DNA of 64,000 nt from Eleginops maclovinus (GCF_036324505.1 NC_086356.1:15733244-15797243), one strand, 5' to 3'; positions 1-45,007 are shown, numbered from the stretch's first letter. A program made the numbers and translations. The notes: a model not told the origin generated them from the letters alone.

Positions 1-3000
1 TAACTGATCCCAGCTCAATGGTTCATTGAGCTGCTTTTCAAGGAGGTTTCTAGACTAGTTGCTCTAATTCCCCTGAATCTGAACACTCTTGTAAATTTGT
101 AGGACTCATGATGGACAAAAAACCGATAGAAATGGATGCAGCAGAACCAGAGGATAAACACTTTGACTCACCATGGTCTCACAGACACATTGGACTTGGG
201 GACTGTTGGATTTTCCGATTGATGTTTCTCCACAAACTAAACTCTGGGCTGGGCCACAGCTTCATTGTGTAGGAACAACAATCAGAAAGTGGTCAGGGTT
301 ATTCCAGCAGAGGAGAAATATGCTGCCATTCTTCTTTTTCCCTTAAACATGCCAGAATGAGGTCACGGAAGCCTCCTCTTTTCAAAGTCCTCTCACTATT
401 TACCTTGATGTTAGACACAGCCAATAAATTGGTGATAAAATGTGAATGTGTTTACAGTTTGGTGCCTTCTACCGTACGCAGCAATCATTTAGAGCTGATA
501 TAACTGCTCTAAAAGAAGACATCATTAGTTCTACTGACTGCAGAGGTCAGATTTAAACAGGGATTTATTGAGAGTCTTTAAAAGGAACACTTGATTGTTG
601 AATCAGAGTCTCGCAGTTTGGTATAAGTGCATGCATCTGTGATTGAAATTGTATTTTTTATTGCACCAAAGAGCCTATTTATTTAGGCTTGCCAGGAAGG
701 ATTTTAGATATCCGTAGCTGATTCTTAAACAAAAAGATCCTCCCTTTTCCCTTTCTCTGCAACAACCTTGCATACAACCTTGAAGTGAAGGGTTGGTTGG
801 ATGCGCTGCAAGTCTGTGGTGTGTGTGTCTGTTTGTGTGTGAATTGATGTTTAGTTAGCTAGGCCCTCCAAGACGCCGATAATAGCTGTCGTGGTTGTCA
901 AATGATGTTTCCGGCTGAAAGCTGTTAGAGGAGGGTTCAGGAACAACCCTTGTGACAGAGATGACAGCAACATGTGCCAGTTTCCAGCCGGGACACAAAG
1001 AGACGCTTCTCTACTGCTGCTGCGCCGGGTTTCTGTCCAGCGCTGAGGATGACCAGAGCTAACAAAAAAAAAGAGACAAAATTGTTTTTTATTTGTTTTT
1101 TTCTCAGCAGAATAAACTTCTGATTAGCTTATTTTATAACCCCTATAAGTATCAGACTGTTTCTTGAGTTTTCATTTGTGTTTTATTGCCTTTAGCTTTT
1201 ATGTTTCTTACAAAAGGGTTCTGTCTGTAAACTCCAATTATCCCCCCTTTCTCTCCCTCCATCAGAGTTTTGGATATCGCACACGCTTCTCCTAGCCAAG
1301 TAAACAACTTTGGCTGTGGTGTTGGCCTAGATTCACCGTCTTGCTAAAGCAATATGCACTGCTTTGTTTGGGACTTTTAGCAGTGGTTTATGAATGCACT
1401 CACAGTTCAGTCAAAGTTTATCCTTCTAAGTCTATACGCCAGTTTGTTATAAATGTTAAAAGACAGGCTGTTTGGGTTTATTAAACTCTCAGAAACCACA
1501 TATGATCTATTAAGTTTCAGATTAGATTTATGTGACTTGTGCCTTGTCATAATTGTTAGGTTAGTCTGATTTAATCATGCTGATGGGTGGACACAGTCAG
1601 CATGGTTAATTTCTACATAAACGACCGGTGTCAGAGTTCGGGGATTGCTGATGTTTTCGCTTATTAAAGGATATTTCCGCTCAGCATAATGAATTTGGCT
1701 GAATCCACCGGACAGGAAGCCATTACGACCATGTCAAATAATAGCTTCTATGTTTAAACTTTGACTATTTTGTCTCTTTCCAAACCAATAAATAGAGAGG
1801 CTTGCATTCACTGGGAGTCCGGGGGCCTCAGAGACCCACTTCTGTCTCTTTCTCCATGATGAGAGGCTCGTCCGGGGAACAAGAGCCAAGAAATGGGATT
1901 ATTCTATACCAGGCGACGGGGAGGGAGGATGGTAAAAAAAAAAGGAAAGGGAACATTAACTCTACTTAAAATACTGTTTTATATGTACTACTCTGGGATG
2001 AAAACAAACAGTATGTGGACGATGTCTTGAGAAATCCTGAGGTAAAGCAGAGAAGGAAACATTTGCCCTCTTAATTGATGGAAATTACATTAAAGGGTCA
2101 GTCCGGCCAAATGACAAAACCTTTTTTTGTTTTTAAAAGTGGTATGTCCAGCCAAGCAGATAAAACGTAGTGGATGTTTGTTTGTGGTGCCAAATGCAAT
2201 GAAATCATTTAATGATGTATTTCAGAATAACTCGCAAAACCAACCATTTTTGTAGGGACTATTTGTTCGGGAAAAATAGAAAAAAAGCTATTACTTTTTG
2301 TCCAATTTGCTGAGCTAGAATTTTTTTTTTAAACGTAAAATATGTACTTTCACAAACTGCTCTGCTGTATATCACTGGAGGTATGTGGTCAAATATGTGA
2401 TTTTGCAGTTTTGTCTGGACCAGCCGTTCAGTGTTTACGTTCCTGTCTTCTTCTCTGCTGCATTGTGGGCCCAAGCTGCAGTCAATCATAACGCCTAGCT
2501 CTACGTTATTGTTGTCACCAGGCCCACTTTTCCTTTCGCTGGTTGGGAGGCATTCCTCTGCATTTTGCAGCTGCCACAGCTGGAAAGAACATAGTGTTAT
2601 AGTAAATATTGTAGTAGCATTTAGCCTAGAGTGTATTCTATGACTCAGGCAGAAGCAAGCATAAAAAAACACATCTCTGTTTGTTTATTGGCACTTGTCT
2701 TTGGTTTGATTTTAATGTCATACAAGTGGGCGAAAGGTCAACAGATTAATACTGAATGTTAGTGTCTGACCTCAAAGATAGGGCGATAAAAGCATACTCA
2801 GCATCTCATCCCAGGATTAACAGACTCACAACACAACAACTCTGTGTTTGTATTTATAAATGACTAAAATACAAATCAGCCAAGTGTGTTTCTCCCCTGC
2901 AAGTTCTTTGTGAGTGCACACATTGCTATCTGACAAACAGATTAAACATAATCCTAGCCCCGGACATATGACCCATAGCTCACTCCAGATTTTTCTCTTC

Positions 3001-3402
3001 CTCTCCCTGCTCTGTTATTTTATTGGCTCTGCTTTGGATTCAATATATGACATACAGAAACGTGGAGCACAGAGCCTTATAATCAGAGAAGGCTGCTTTA
3101 AGTCGATCCTCTTGCCTGTGGGAAAATGTCTCTGCATGTGCTTCAACACTCCTTTTGATAAGGAGGTGTTGATGTGTGAGATCAACATTTACTATGTCAT
3201 TTCAGATCTGAGACAGGCTACCTACAATAGTCATTTGGTGGTAAAATAAAACGAGTCGAGCAACACCAGCCAAGGTCTTTAAGAAACGAGTAGGAGGCTT
3301 TAACCATCCATTCTTGGCTTTTTCTAGCTCTGCCACCAGCCAAGTGTAGAAAGGTTTCTTTGTGTAAGAAACAATCCTATTGTAGGTTTGTTTTTTTGAC
3401 AG
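1..3402 (+). other. adamts6: adamts6 intron (partial, upstream of the first exon in the window)
   Basis: No exon was found. The zinc-binding HExxH exon and the metalloprotease exons do not occur here on the + strand. The open frames at 2259-2672 (minus) and 2914-3249 (plus) resemble no family I know and have low-complexity, intronic composition. The sequence ends in the T-rich tract and acceptor AG at 3401-3402. Confidence 0.75.
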
Positions 3403-33372
<29,970 letters not shown>

Positions 33373-34265
33373 CCCTCGGAGAACAAGACATAGCAAAAAA
33401 TAAAAAAGGCAACAAAGATGGAGGGAGGATGACACGGCACTGAAAGGAAAAGAAAACAGGGCAGACTGAAAAAAAAAAACCTCTGGTCCAGTGGAAAAGA
33501 GACGAAGAGCGACAGAAGAAAACTATGGATTTCCTCGCTTATCACACCTGGTCCTCCTGCCCTCCATCGTGGTGGCATCCAAACCACTGCTCAGCCCACA
33601 ATGCTGACGCAAACTGTTTTTATTTTTCACTTCTGTGAAGTGGAACTTGGAAGATTATTCGCTGGTTATTTTTATTATAATAATAATTATTGGTATCATT
33701 GTTAGTCTTCCTTCATGTTTGTTGTTTTATGAATCCAAAGTGCTGGACACATCGCTTGCAGATGATGTGACCCTCGGAGATGGACAGACGGAGGGGGAGG
33801 ACTCTACGCTAGAAGAAATGGGGTGGGAGTTGAAAGTGTCGGACTCCTGTCTTTGGGACAATTGTGATGGTGCTATCGGCAGGCAGACTTCTGGATACGG
33901 TGCACTTTTTCGTGTAAATACTTTGCCAATTTACCGTTCAGATACGACAGAGAAACCCCATCAGTGTACTGTATATTTATTGTACAATTCCAAGCAGAGC
34001 TGAGATATTGTCCTCTGATCATGTTTTTGTCAGTTAGTGGCCTACTGTCATGGAAGGGAATGTAATGTGATTTAATTCATATTCAACGTCTCTGTGCTGG
34101 AATGAACATATAACATACTGTAACATACATTAAACCCTTATATACTGTAAGGATTGTATATTATATATGATGTTAATCCAGGACCAGGAAATACTATGTG
34201 GTTATAGGACGATTTTCAAATCACTTTTTCTTTCCCCAGATGGGTGCCTTAGTTCCTAACAATTT

Positions 34266-34271
34266 AATAAA
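34266..34271 (+). terminator. adamts6: Possible proximal polyadenylation signal AATAAA
   Basis: Canonical hexamer about 890 nt after the stop codon. The downstream element is weaker than at the distal site. Confidence 0.35.
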
Positions 34272-34532
34272 AGCTCACTCAGTGTCATTAGTCCAGAGTA
34301 GTGTAAAGATATCGTAAGACGGTGCCTGGGCCACATGAAAAACTATAACCAAACGGGCCTTTACTAAACATCCCACTGAGGAACTTTCAGTTCACTATTG
34401 AAGGATTCATTTTGAAGGATCTTGTTCATTGGAACCACAGAGCAGTCACTATTTCTTACTGTCTTAAGGTGGATGACTATTACATCAGAAGTTGTCATAT
34501 ATTATTGTGTCATTGTTTATTTGCCTATAGAA

Positions 34533-34700
34533 TTTAAAGGAATAGTTAGACCTTTTTCTTGCAGTGAATTAGACAACCAAGATACCAGTCACTATCACGT
34601 CTGTACTGTGAGTATGAATCTTTAGCCATACTACATTTAGCTTGTTTTCAATAATCACATTCAAGTATTTAATAGTTTGCCTCTTAAACAGCAGAATGTT
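34533..34700 (+). repeat. Degenerate copy of the ggaatagtt fish repeat within the 3' UTR
   Basis: Begins ttaaaggaatagttagacct and contains gtgaattagacaaccaagat and accagtcactatcacgtctg, matching the start of the repeat seen more fully at 45008-45385. It would be transcribed in the adamts6 mRNA. Confidence 0.5.
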
Positions 34701-36018
34701 TTGGACCGCTTTACCAATGTATTGAATGGGGAAAAGGCAAAGCAATGAAAATGGAGGTTGCCATCACCCCAAAATCAATAGGCTTGGTCCAGTAATAAAT
34801 ATTTTACTCTTTGTTTTTGGAAGAACTAAAACATGCTCATTACATTAGTGGCTAGCTAAGCCAACTTCCTCCTGGCTGTAGTTTGATATTGAACATACAG
34901 ACACAGTGATCATCAATCTTCTCATCTAATTCTCAGCAAGAAAATCTGAAAATAGAGATCCAGGTTTTTGGTGTACAAATACCCCCTTAAGACAAAGTCC
35001 TCTCTCATTATCCTTGTTCCGCAGCGGCAAGAAAATAACAGCCAACTTAACGGTGCTTCTCCCTTTTTTTTATTTTCTTTTTTTTATTTCCACTGAGTAC
35101 TATGTTTACCTCTTCTTTTCCTCCTGCTCTGCTCTGAGGGCTGCTGCCTTCCCAGGCTTCTGGTGCTATCAAGTGGGTGCTTCCATTCAACCCTCCAGTG
35201 TGCTTAAAAGTGAGGCTGGCTCCAAACAATATGAAAGTATATCCTTGTCAATATCTCTTATGGTAAATGCTGGTCATGTTATTGTTTTGTTTTTATCTGT
35301 TTATACCTCACACTGGGAATTTTCATTGTTAACCGTGTATTCTTATTTGCGCCACCAACAAAATGGACACTTGCCCAGTTTGAACTGAGGTGACATTCCT
35401 GCTGGTTTAGGGGGTTGTGAAAGGGAACATCTCTATCACACACTTGTTATGGAGGTACAGTAGGAACTATGAAAGACGATTCAGGAGTGTACAAGAATCT
35501 CTGTTAACAACTCATTTCTAATTTTGCTGCTGCTACTTTTTTGTAGCCACCTTCAGTAGGACAATGTTGAGCAGATTTGATTGGTTACCAAACCTTGAAT
35601 GAGGCCGTTGGGAAAGGACAGTGGACGCTGAGATGCATTTGAAAGCAGTTAAACTCAGATTGCTTGGACTTTACTCACCTACTGGCTGCGGGATACGGAG
35701 CCTCCAGAAAAAATAGAATTGAAATCACTCAAACTGGTACTCATTGCTGTGAACTTGGATGTTTGAATGTCACATTGATTACGTGTACATAAAGTGCAAG
35801 AGAAATGGAAAGCATCATGTGATTAGTTGCGTATATTTTATATTCAGTATTAATGTTGGTACACTGTTACTAATTTTCTTTATTTCAAATGTAAATTATA
35901 TGCTAATTTATTGCGTTGTCTCACTTGTACATTTATTGCACTGCATGCAAACAGAACTTTAGCATAGTGAAAAAATATGCAGTGATGCAGCCCTTCACCA
36001 GCCCTTTTTTTTAGACAC

Positions 36019-36024
36019 AATAAA
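36019..36024 (+). terminator. adamts6: adamts6 polyadenylation signal AATAAA (distal)
   Basis: Canonical hexamer with a GT-rich downstream element within 30 nt, and the last good signal before the intergenic space. Confidence 0.6.
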
Positions 36025-39000
36025 AAGAGCAGCTTTTAAAGAGACCTTGTGTTAGTGGATTCATTTTTTTCCCCTGCTTGTCAAAACACATCAAAACATG
36101 TCTGTGCAACATTTCTAGGGGTGTACACAGTGATTCCTTTGAGAGGAAAAAGCTCCACATATACACTGATGATCAAATGCAAAGTGCCAGGATGGATGCT
36201 CTGTTCTCACAGGCTTTAAGAGATATATAATATTGTGCTTTTACTCAACTCTTGGAAAGCTCCCACAGCATGAGAACAGCTAATGGCATCACACCAAGAT
36301 ACCAGTTACCTTTGCTGAGGAAATCCATTCATTCACTGCCTCAGAAAGAGAACGGGTTTTCGCCTATCTAACTGATCATCATCTGAGATTCCAATATAAT
36401 GCAATTCTGAGTGAGCAGCAACAAACACCTTTCCGAAATGAGTTTGTTGCCATAGCTTTGGTATGGCACTGTCCTTCCTCTCATCCTGGCCTCAAGTGTC
36501 TGGATTCACTCTTTGGGAACTGTGAGGTTTCCACTCTCCTTGGTAATTAATTCCAAATAAACAGTGACTAGCCCACTTGGCTGGGAAACACTGCCGTCTC
36601 CTTCTAATCCACAGTGTCCAATTACAGAGGGAGACAGATGGCCTGTTTGGTCTAATGTAACCAGTTTAGAATACCTGTACGTCTGGCCCAGCTTCTGTCT
36701 CCCGCGCTGGCTGGTCTGCAGTGGTCTTTGATTACGTTAGTCCTAACCTGCAGAGCTGAGGCGACAAGGATATAAAGAAGGGAAGGTGATGGAGTTCTTA
36801 TGTAGTTGACCTGACAGACCTGAGGTGGCTACTTCACACAAAACATATGCACATGATTTTGTATACTGTATGCCGATGATTGTTCATTTTGGATTAAACA
36901 TATAACCTGGAGGTTATTCTTTAGAAAACATATGCTGTTCATTTGATGCTGGGCATATACACACGAAATTAGGAAGATTGTGGTCAAGACAAATATATGT
37001 TCTCACACAGCTTTATTTTTTTAATCTTTAAAATAAGAAATATTATTTATTTTTGTTTTCAGCACTGTCTTTATATAGGTCGTATCAGAAAAGGTATGGT
37101 TTGAAAAATATTTGTTTCTAGAAGATTCTACTGTAGCTTATGAGCTAACTCGTATGAGGGCTAGCGCTAGTTAAAATAGCTCCCGGGTAACTCTCTGTTT
37201 TCTTTCTACTGTTCTGTTTACTCCTCCCTGTGATTTTGCTCAATGTTAATGTATTGTAGTTGTAAAGTAAATATATTAATGTAAAAGTTACTTTGCAAAT
37301 GGTCAGTTAGCAAGACTGTTTCCTGGTTAACTTAGCTGTGGTTGCTGACGGGACAATATTGTCTGAAATAATTTCATCATTTCATCAGATTTACCCATGC
37401 ACTTTTACTCATTTAAATGTATTCCAATAAAAATGTTGTTTTTAAATGGTGTAAATTCATTTCACTGTAGAAAAAAAAGGCACTGTTAGCATGTCTTTTA
37501 CAACCTAAGTATGACCACAGAAAAAGTACTGTTGAACTCTTATATTAAAATGTTGAAATGATAAGTTGGCAGGATACATTACTCCCCCTATGCTATGTGT
37601 ATTTGACTCAGTGACAAGGTGATTTCCCAGTACATAGAGTACACAGAGCTCACAGGCTGCCTATGATTAGAGGTGTAGAGGGGATGAGGAACAGATTGTT
37701 CCTTGTCTCCAGGAATCTGCACTTGACTCACACAGTGAGAGAAGCCATTGCCGTTACTTATCAGCAATTAAGTATTCTTTACTTTGCCAATCTTTAAGTT
37801 GTACAACAAAGCAAAGTAGCATACTAACAATTACAACGATGCATGAAATGCGCAAAATTACTTTATGCTCATATCAATGGTAAAATCTGCACCCTACGAT
37901 CCGTCAAATTTCAAACATTAAAGTTTGAAATTCCCCAAAACCTGTGGGATTACTCTTGGTTGATGTTCTGAGGACATAAACTCTATCTAAAGACAAAGGC
38001 TCTGGTGTTATTTCTCCAGCTGGAAGGTGTGAGGATTAACATAGGGACGGACAACATAGCTCCCTAAGCGTTTATCATTCCTAATCAAAGCTGCTCGGTG
38101 TCGTCGATGAGTGCTTGAAGAGTTTCAGACACTCCTCTGTTTGAACACAGTGCAGCAGGACAAACAGCTCCAGATGGTGTGGGTGGACACAGTGCATGCA
38201 GGGACCTAGGGGCTCTGACATGCAGGAATGCTGGCCTGGGATGGGAAGGTCACGGATCCAGCACCTGCTATCTACTGGGCTCTGTTTGGGCTCTGTCCTG
38301 TTAAGCCCCACAGCTCTTTCCCACAGCTGAGGCCCATATTGAACTTCTGCAGAAGAGATCAAAGCCCTGAAGAGCACCGAGATGAAGAGGGCAACAGAAA
38401 CCCTGTCACATATACCAGGAGGATGTGTTTTTTCCTTCACACCTTCAAAGATGTGAAGAGACATGCTTCAGCTGTACACATGGCCTCTATCAAGCTGTTT
38501 TCTTCCAGTGTCACGAGCTCTGCACTTTCCTAATCAGCTGTTAACCACACTGTGCATATACTGTAGATGCCATACCAAAACATGCATGCTATTTTTGTGC
38601 ATTTTAACAATAAAGTTTCTTCATTATTTCCCTGTCACATCAGAAAGTGGCCCATTGCAGTTGGTAAGCATTACAAAATTGCTTGTCATTATTCACAGAA
38701 AATATATTCAGCGTTTAAACGTTATGCAAATTGACTTTGCTTTTCAATGCAAGGCTGGCTATGTTTAAAGGTAAAATGTTTTTTGCAAAGTAAGGCAATT
38801 TGTGCGCTATACATTCTTTATACAGCGTATCATTCCTGATTAGTTTTGGATAGGACTTTTGTGTTTCACTTTCTCACCTCTGCAGACCTATATTATGGGA
38901 TTTTCAAGCATAATGAGGCCCCAACTCTCAGTATCTATATATACAGTGGTTCGGCAGGTAGCTGGGTCACCTTTAAGAGATGTGTTACTATACTGTCCTC

Positions 39001-39831
39001 TGTCAGCAGGACAGATAGCAGATAAATGGATTAAGTGTATAAAAAATCAATAGCCAATCACTTAGGAGTCATTGGAGTAAAGCCAAGAGCTTTCGCTTGG
39101 TTGTGGATGAGGCTGAATAATAATGTGTGTGTATGTGAGTGTCATCATTTGGGTAGATGGGACTTTTGAACAGCACGCTTTATGTACAGCATACTTAAGG
39201 ACATCCTCTCTCAAGAACATTATGAAATCCATCAAGAATGAATTATGTAGTGATTTAGCCTCTTCAGCTCCAACTGCCTATTTCTAATAAATGACGGCTA
39301 GCTAATGAGGACAAATGATAATGGGCTGTAGACGCAGTACAGAAAGCTACAAGGCTCATGGTTATTACTCTGCTCAGTTACATTGTAATGCTGCTTCTGT
39401 CTCCGCTTCATAGCCCACATGTCCTTCACTGTCGAACAATGAAAAGGTGAATCTTTGTAAAGAACACGGATGTACCAAGGACGTCTAGCAGAGGCACATT
39501 GCAGGTTTGACAGCAACCTCTATGGCCCGCAGTTAGTGGCTTGGAACTTCAATCATGTTCTGCGGTAACAATATGTTTTATGGAGGATTAAGTCATCCGT
39601 TTTTATAGTGTGTTGGTTGTCGTTAATGTTATCTCCATGCATTCTCATTACAATGAAAAAGTGGCTGTAAAGACTAAATGATCTGCTTGCAAGGAATTTT
39701 ATTAATTGACTACAGATTCATCAATCAATCGTCCTCTATAAGAACAAGGTGCTATTTCAGGTGTAGGTTGATTGTTAGGGTTGTCTTTGTCTTTAGGATA
39801 TGGAAATAGCACAGTCAAGACAACAGAATAA

Positions 39832-40320
39832 GCAGAGATGAAGTACTCAGATCTTGTACTTAAGTGAAAACAGAAATACCAAAGTGTAGGAATGCTCTGT
39901 AAAAGTTAAGTCCTGTATTCAATATGTTACTCTAACAAAAGAGTAGTGGCATCCAAATATTCCTAAAGTACCAAAAGTAAAAGTATTCATTATGCAGATT
40001 GGCCCATTTCAGAATGAAGACCACTGCAGCATTATCAGTTTCTCTGGTTTTACTATTTATAGGTATGTCTCAAAGTTCAATTATTATTATTATTATTATT
40101 AATAATTATTGTATTCTATAAAATGCTGACAACATTTCTCTGTGTTGGAATTCAACAGACACTGGAATGGCTGCCATAAATGTAGAGATTGAGAGTGGTC
40201 TCTTATTTTTTCCGCAGTTGTATGTTTTGATTATGATTATTGATGTATTCATATGTTATTCAAGCTGGTAAAGGTGGAAATAATTGTAATTATTTGATTT
40301 ACTGCTGATAATAAAACAAA
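39832..40320 (+). repeat. Degenerate copy of a fish interspersed repeat related to 7787-8197
   Basis: Contains aagtactcagatcttgtact, taccaaaagtaaaagtattc, attatgcagattggcccatt and caagctggtaaaggtggaaa in the order typical of this family. Part of it (attgatgtatt, caagctggt) is shared with the MITE at 7787-8197. No intact termini or target duplication was found. Confidence 0.6.
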
Positions 40321-43300
40321 AAAAAACTAAAATTCTAAAAACAAGAGATTAATCATTAATTTTCAGTGTCATTGAAGGGGGCAGAAGAAACACCAAACTG
40401 CTGCAGCTAGCTCATATAGTAGCTAATGTGGTAGCAAGTAGTAGCATATTAAAACATCCAGCAAACACAAATAAATATTACCATTTATTTTGAGTCATGT
40501 ATCTGGACACCTTGTGAAGATACTGTATGTATAATATACTCTAAGTGCAATTTTATTTATTTTTTAGCCTTGGGTTTGTCTTCAACAACTGCTTAGAAAA
40601 TAGATCTGGGTCTAGATCTGGGGCTCTAGCCAGCAGGACATTGCTCCTTAGCTTCTCGTTAATTAATTCTAGCCAAATGCTTCAGTGCAAAAGTGCAGCG
40701 GGTTTATTCAAGCTTTTGTTGTTGTTGCTCTGCTGACTTTGGGTTTTGACAATGACCCAACGACACTATGAGCTAGAAGAGACAGAAAAGTTGTGTGTTT
40801 ATGCTTTCTAACTTTAGCATTAGCATTATGAATCATTTGATTAAGTGTTAATATCAAAAATATGTGTAGGTTTTGAAGAGGTCTAAATATCAGTTAGAGT
40901 ATTTTGGGAGAATTCACATGGCAGTTACATGTTTCATTTCTATGTTTATTAGAAGCAGTATATAGTTTGAGTTTGGCGTCTAGGCTCGGGCCTCATCACT
41001 CCACATATTTACATAGAACATTGAGTGAGGTTGGTGGTGGGGCAGGCGAGCATCGCCAATGTGGAAGCCGCTAGGTGAACGCATTAGCAGCAGCAGCAGC
41101 ATTAGCGAGGCAGAGGTAGGCAGATCCAACAGTTTAAATAGAGCGCCAAATTAAGGGGACTATGTTTGGTTGGTTGCAAGAGTGTTGAGGGGCGTTATGT
41201 GCGAATGTATCATTGGTGTTCGAGTTGACTGCCTGAACTAGCTCGCAGGCTTCGCCCCATTTATGCTTCAACAGCCAGATACAAGAAAGATATTTAAAGA
41301 AGGAAACAAGATGGCGAACCAACTGAACTCCAATCAACAAGAAGAAGGTGATAAATGATGGTGATTATGAAACAAATGTGGCTTCCTTTTTTTCTTGGGT
41401 ACCTGTTTCCTGGCTTTAAATCCCTTTGATCTTCTTTACCTGGGGCTTGTAGTTTAAATACCTGTAGACTTGACAGCACTAGAAATAATGATTCCAAAAG
41501 TATGCCCTTTGCACTCACAAAATAATTTGCATTTAGGAGGAAACTTTTGATTTACAAACACTGTGGAAGGTCATAGATCCATCATGGATTACTATATTAA
41601 CAGAGTGATGAAGTGTCATGTTGCCTTGAGGATTTGTCTTTTTGTGCTGAAGCATAGAAACACAGGATAACTACAGATAGTACAACAAGTTAGGACATTT
41701 GTGTTTGGCATTGGCAGAGAAGATTTGGCAAATTCTTCATGGGCGCAACCCACATACTCAGCTCTCCAACGGTAGAAGATTTATTGCCAAGAAGCATTGT
41801 TACAGCAAAGACATAATCTACCAAACACACATTTTTTTATTTTTTGTTCTATGTTTATATGTATATCAACTTGGGTGACTTGATTCAAAGGAATCGTTCA
41901 GAAGAACTAAGTATGCCAGAAAGAGTCACTGAAATCAAACATAGTGACAACAGCAGGATCTTGTAATCCAGGTTTTTCTGTTGAAGAACACAACCTTCAT
42001 CCCTATTTAGCAGACTGACCTGCAGCCCTGGAGTGGTATCTTTAAAGGCTATTGTCATAAGTGGGATCCTGTCTGAACCAGTTCAATGGTTTCAGTTTGC
42101 CTGAGGATCAGGTCAGGGCTTCAGTTTAGACTTCAAGAGTTGTCCATTTCTCGAAAGCAGCATATGATCTATAAGCAGCTGTTTAGAAAGAAAAAACAAT
42201 TTACTGAACTCAAGTTGAAAAGTAACAGGAGTTTATAGGCACACTATCAGCTCTGTGATGTGTAAGTCATTGTGCTAACAATAGCATTCTGATGCTTAGC
42301 AGATATAATGTTAACCATTGGAACCATCTTAATGTTTGCTGCTGCTAGAATGAATAGTTGAATAAAGGGCTACATTTAAACCAAACGACAATATATTTTA
42401 CCAAAACTGAGACCTGAAATGGAAATACTTTAAAGTCTATGAGGTAAGATAACAGCTGCCTTCAATGTAACTCAATGCTAAAAATAAATGTGGTTTGAGG
42501 TATATTTCCGAGTTTAAAAAAAATACAATTATATGACCTTGGTCTTAGTTGTATGTTGAATGTATTATTTACACTAGTTTAATTCAGTTTGAAGATAAAA
42601 AGCATTCTTCCCTGATCAGTCCTGTACAGTTGCTGTGGTATTGGAAATCTGATGGACAGGCCTTTGCTTGGACCTAATGTTGGCAAGTTGATGAGGAACG
42701 AGTATGTTATTGGTAATATCCAATTTGTTTCCTCTGGCTGGTATCTTTCCTTGGCTCCTGCACCTCTGCACTGACATGTCATTCTCAAGGTGTGTTCGAG
42801 TGGCCTTAAATATAATCTACTAACAGAAGAGCAACAAAAAGAGTGTAGCAGTGCTGCCGGACAAAGACTCTTTTCTTCATCATGTTTATATGTGCTTTTT
42901 AAGTTTGCTCTTGTGTAATAAAAGGAGCACTTTTGGAATATTGTCCACAGAGGGGGGAAAAGACAAATCGTGGAGTTACGGGGAAGAGAAAGAACTGGTC
43001 TGCATGAAAAATAATCTGATTAAGTATCTGTAAAATACGATCAGTGACATGTAGGCATTTATCTAAGTAAAGCATATTAAAAGAGAGACCCAATTAAGGT
43101 AATGTCAAAGGATAGCTTCCTTTTTCAAGTCTTAAACAATAACTACATGTCCATATGTGCACTGTATGAGTTTCTGGTGACTGTTAGTCTTCCCCCTGTC
43201 CGTACCGACTGTGGAGAGATGGCTTCCTTACAAAATGACCTGAAACAGGCTCAATGTCATTCCTGGTGGATTACTTTGTACCCGGGTATGCAGGATACTC

Positions 43301-45007
43301 TTAACATCTTGATCCTTGTGACAAAAGATAACATTATTTCCACCTTCATAACTTTCGTTAAGTACTGCCTCATACTATTATAAACAGCTGTGTAGTTTAT
43401 TTTTGTGTCTGATAAGCTCAAACTAATCGATCTTCCTGGATGGTATCTCATGTCTTACCGGTACCTAAATCACCCTCCCCCCAAAATTTACAGTGTCTAA
43501 AAACGAATACAAGTACATGTGAAGTTAATATGAGGCTTCAGGAGTCTAAGAAATGAATAGGCTTATGTTCCAAATTCTGTCTACATGCATTAAGGGTAAC
43601 ATTTCCTCTTGGTGTTACTCTAAAAACCATTGCAGCTAAGCAAGGAAACACTTTGTGAGATGAAAAAAGTGGGAATATGGTGCTTAAAAGATTGTAGGTT
43701 TGGTAGATATACATATGATTGAAGACTCATATAAGGAGAAACAATTACATTAACCTACAACTTTTTTGATCTCTATATGGGAGAGTCGTTGTTGTTTTGA
43801 CATAACCTCTAAAACCTTTCCTTCAAACACTAAATTAGGGACAAAAAAAGCTGGTAGGACACCTGCAACACAGACTAATGAACTCCCTGTCCTTAGACGT
43901 CTGTGAATGACTAACAAATAACCATGAAAATCTGGCCTGCCTGTCCAAAACATCTTCTCTTTCTTTCATGTTGTGAACTCATCAATATCCCTTCACGCAC
44001 GCTAACCTACCCAGCTCTGTTTTTCTTTTTCAGACTGTCCATCACACCCTGGGGAGTTGGCCGCGGATGGAGGACTCTTGGCAACAGGTCAGAGGTCACG
44101 CATGTGGGCCATTTCTGCTACTCATACACCCCACAAACACATGACTTAAAGCAACTAAGGATTACTTTAACTGACAAAGAAAGAGTTAAAAGTTCATCAT
44201 AAACATATATGTATATGTAAACCCCTTTGAAATTAAACAAAGGAAATGTGGGGAAAAAGAAGACGAGAGAATCTTCACTCTTACCAGTGATGTTAGTTGA
44301 ATTTCTACGAGATGAGAAGGATTACCTGGCTATATTTAGCCCTTACCCGCAAGGGCAGAAGGTGATAGTGGTTGTTGAAGAGCATGATAATGCTATTACC
44401 ATCCCATCTCATCCCTGGCAGTCACATGATCAGCAGCAAAGAGTTGTAATTCCTGCTCCAGGGGAACAGTTAGGATTCTCCTGGTGGTGCTGGGAGGGAA
44501 TGACACTGACTTGTCCTTTTTAAGCATAAATTATTCACTTATGTGACAAACAAAGTCCTTATAAAAAGTTAAATTATCTGAGCTTTATTGTGAATCCTCC
44601 TGAAAACAAATATTTAGCATTTCTTCAGTGGCACATATCAACCTGACTTGGACCCAGAAGCACACACAGTCACTTAGATCACCTGTTTTAGATTTGCGGC
44701 AGCTCGGGCCGAGCCGGCTCATAATGTAACATTAACTCTCCTTCCTGTTCCATATGAAAATTTAAGCATAATCCCAGAAGGGCAGTAAAAAATAGTGTGC
44801 AGGCCAAATGCAGCTCCTGGTCACACACATGGCAGTGGCAGATCGTTTACCCCCGAAAAACCACCACAGTGAGGTAAAGTGCTTGGTTTAAGCAGTTCCT
44901 TTTTACAAGCTCCGGCTGCTCCACTGCTGACCTGAGCAGGACAGTGTGGCAGATACATATAAAGTGCAGCAGGGTGGTTAGGCCATCACTGGTTTTTACC
45001 TTAGCGT

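Larger units (their letters stand above)
33373..36045 (+). other. adamts6: adamts6 3' UTR
   Basis: No further conserved frame follows the stop. A canonical AATAAA at 36019-36024 is followed by the GT-rich stretch ttgtgttagtgg, giving a predicted cleavage near 36040. An earlier AATAAA at 34266-34271 could give a shorter isoform. Frames within (for example 33635-34003) have no known relatives. Confidence 0.65.

Noticed and set aside
2259..2672. 137-codon minus-strand frame in the first intron
   Set aside because: It matches no family I recognise and has no splice or promoter support. Its length is within chance expectation for 64 kb.
1..3402. Search for the ADAMTS6 metalloprotease exons with the zinc-binding HExxH motif
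   Set aside because: No such motif or exon was found, so the catalytic exons must lie upstream of the window.
38081..38464. 127-codon minus-strand frame in the intergenic region
   Set aside because: Resembles no family, and an overlapping + strand frame of similar length suggests chance openness.
44227..44523. 98-codon + strand frame in the intergenic region
   Set aside because: No known domain, no signal of splicing or a nearby promoter, and surrounded by repeats. A real small gene cannot be excluded, but the sequence does not support it.
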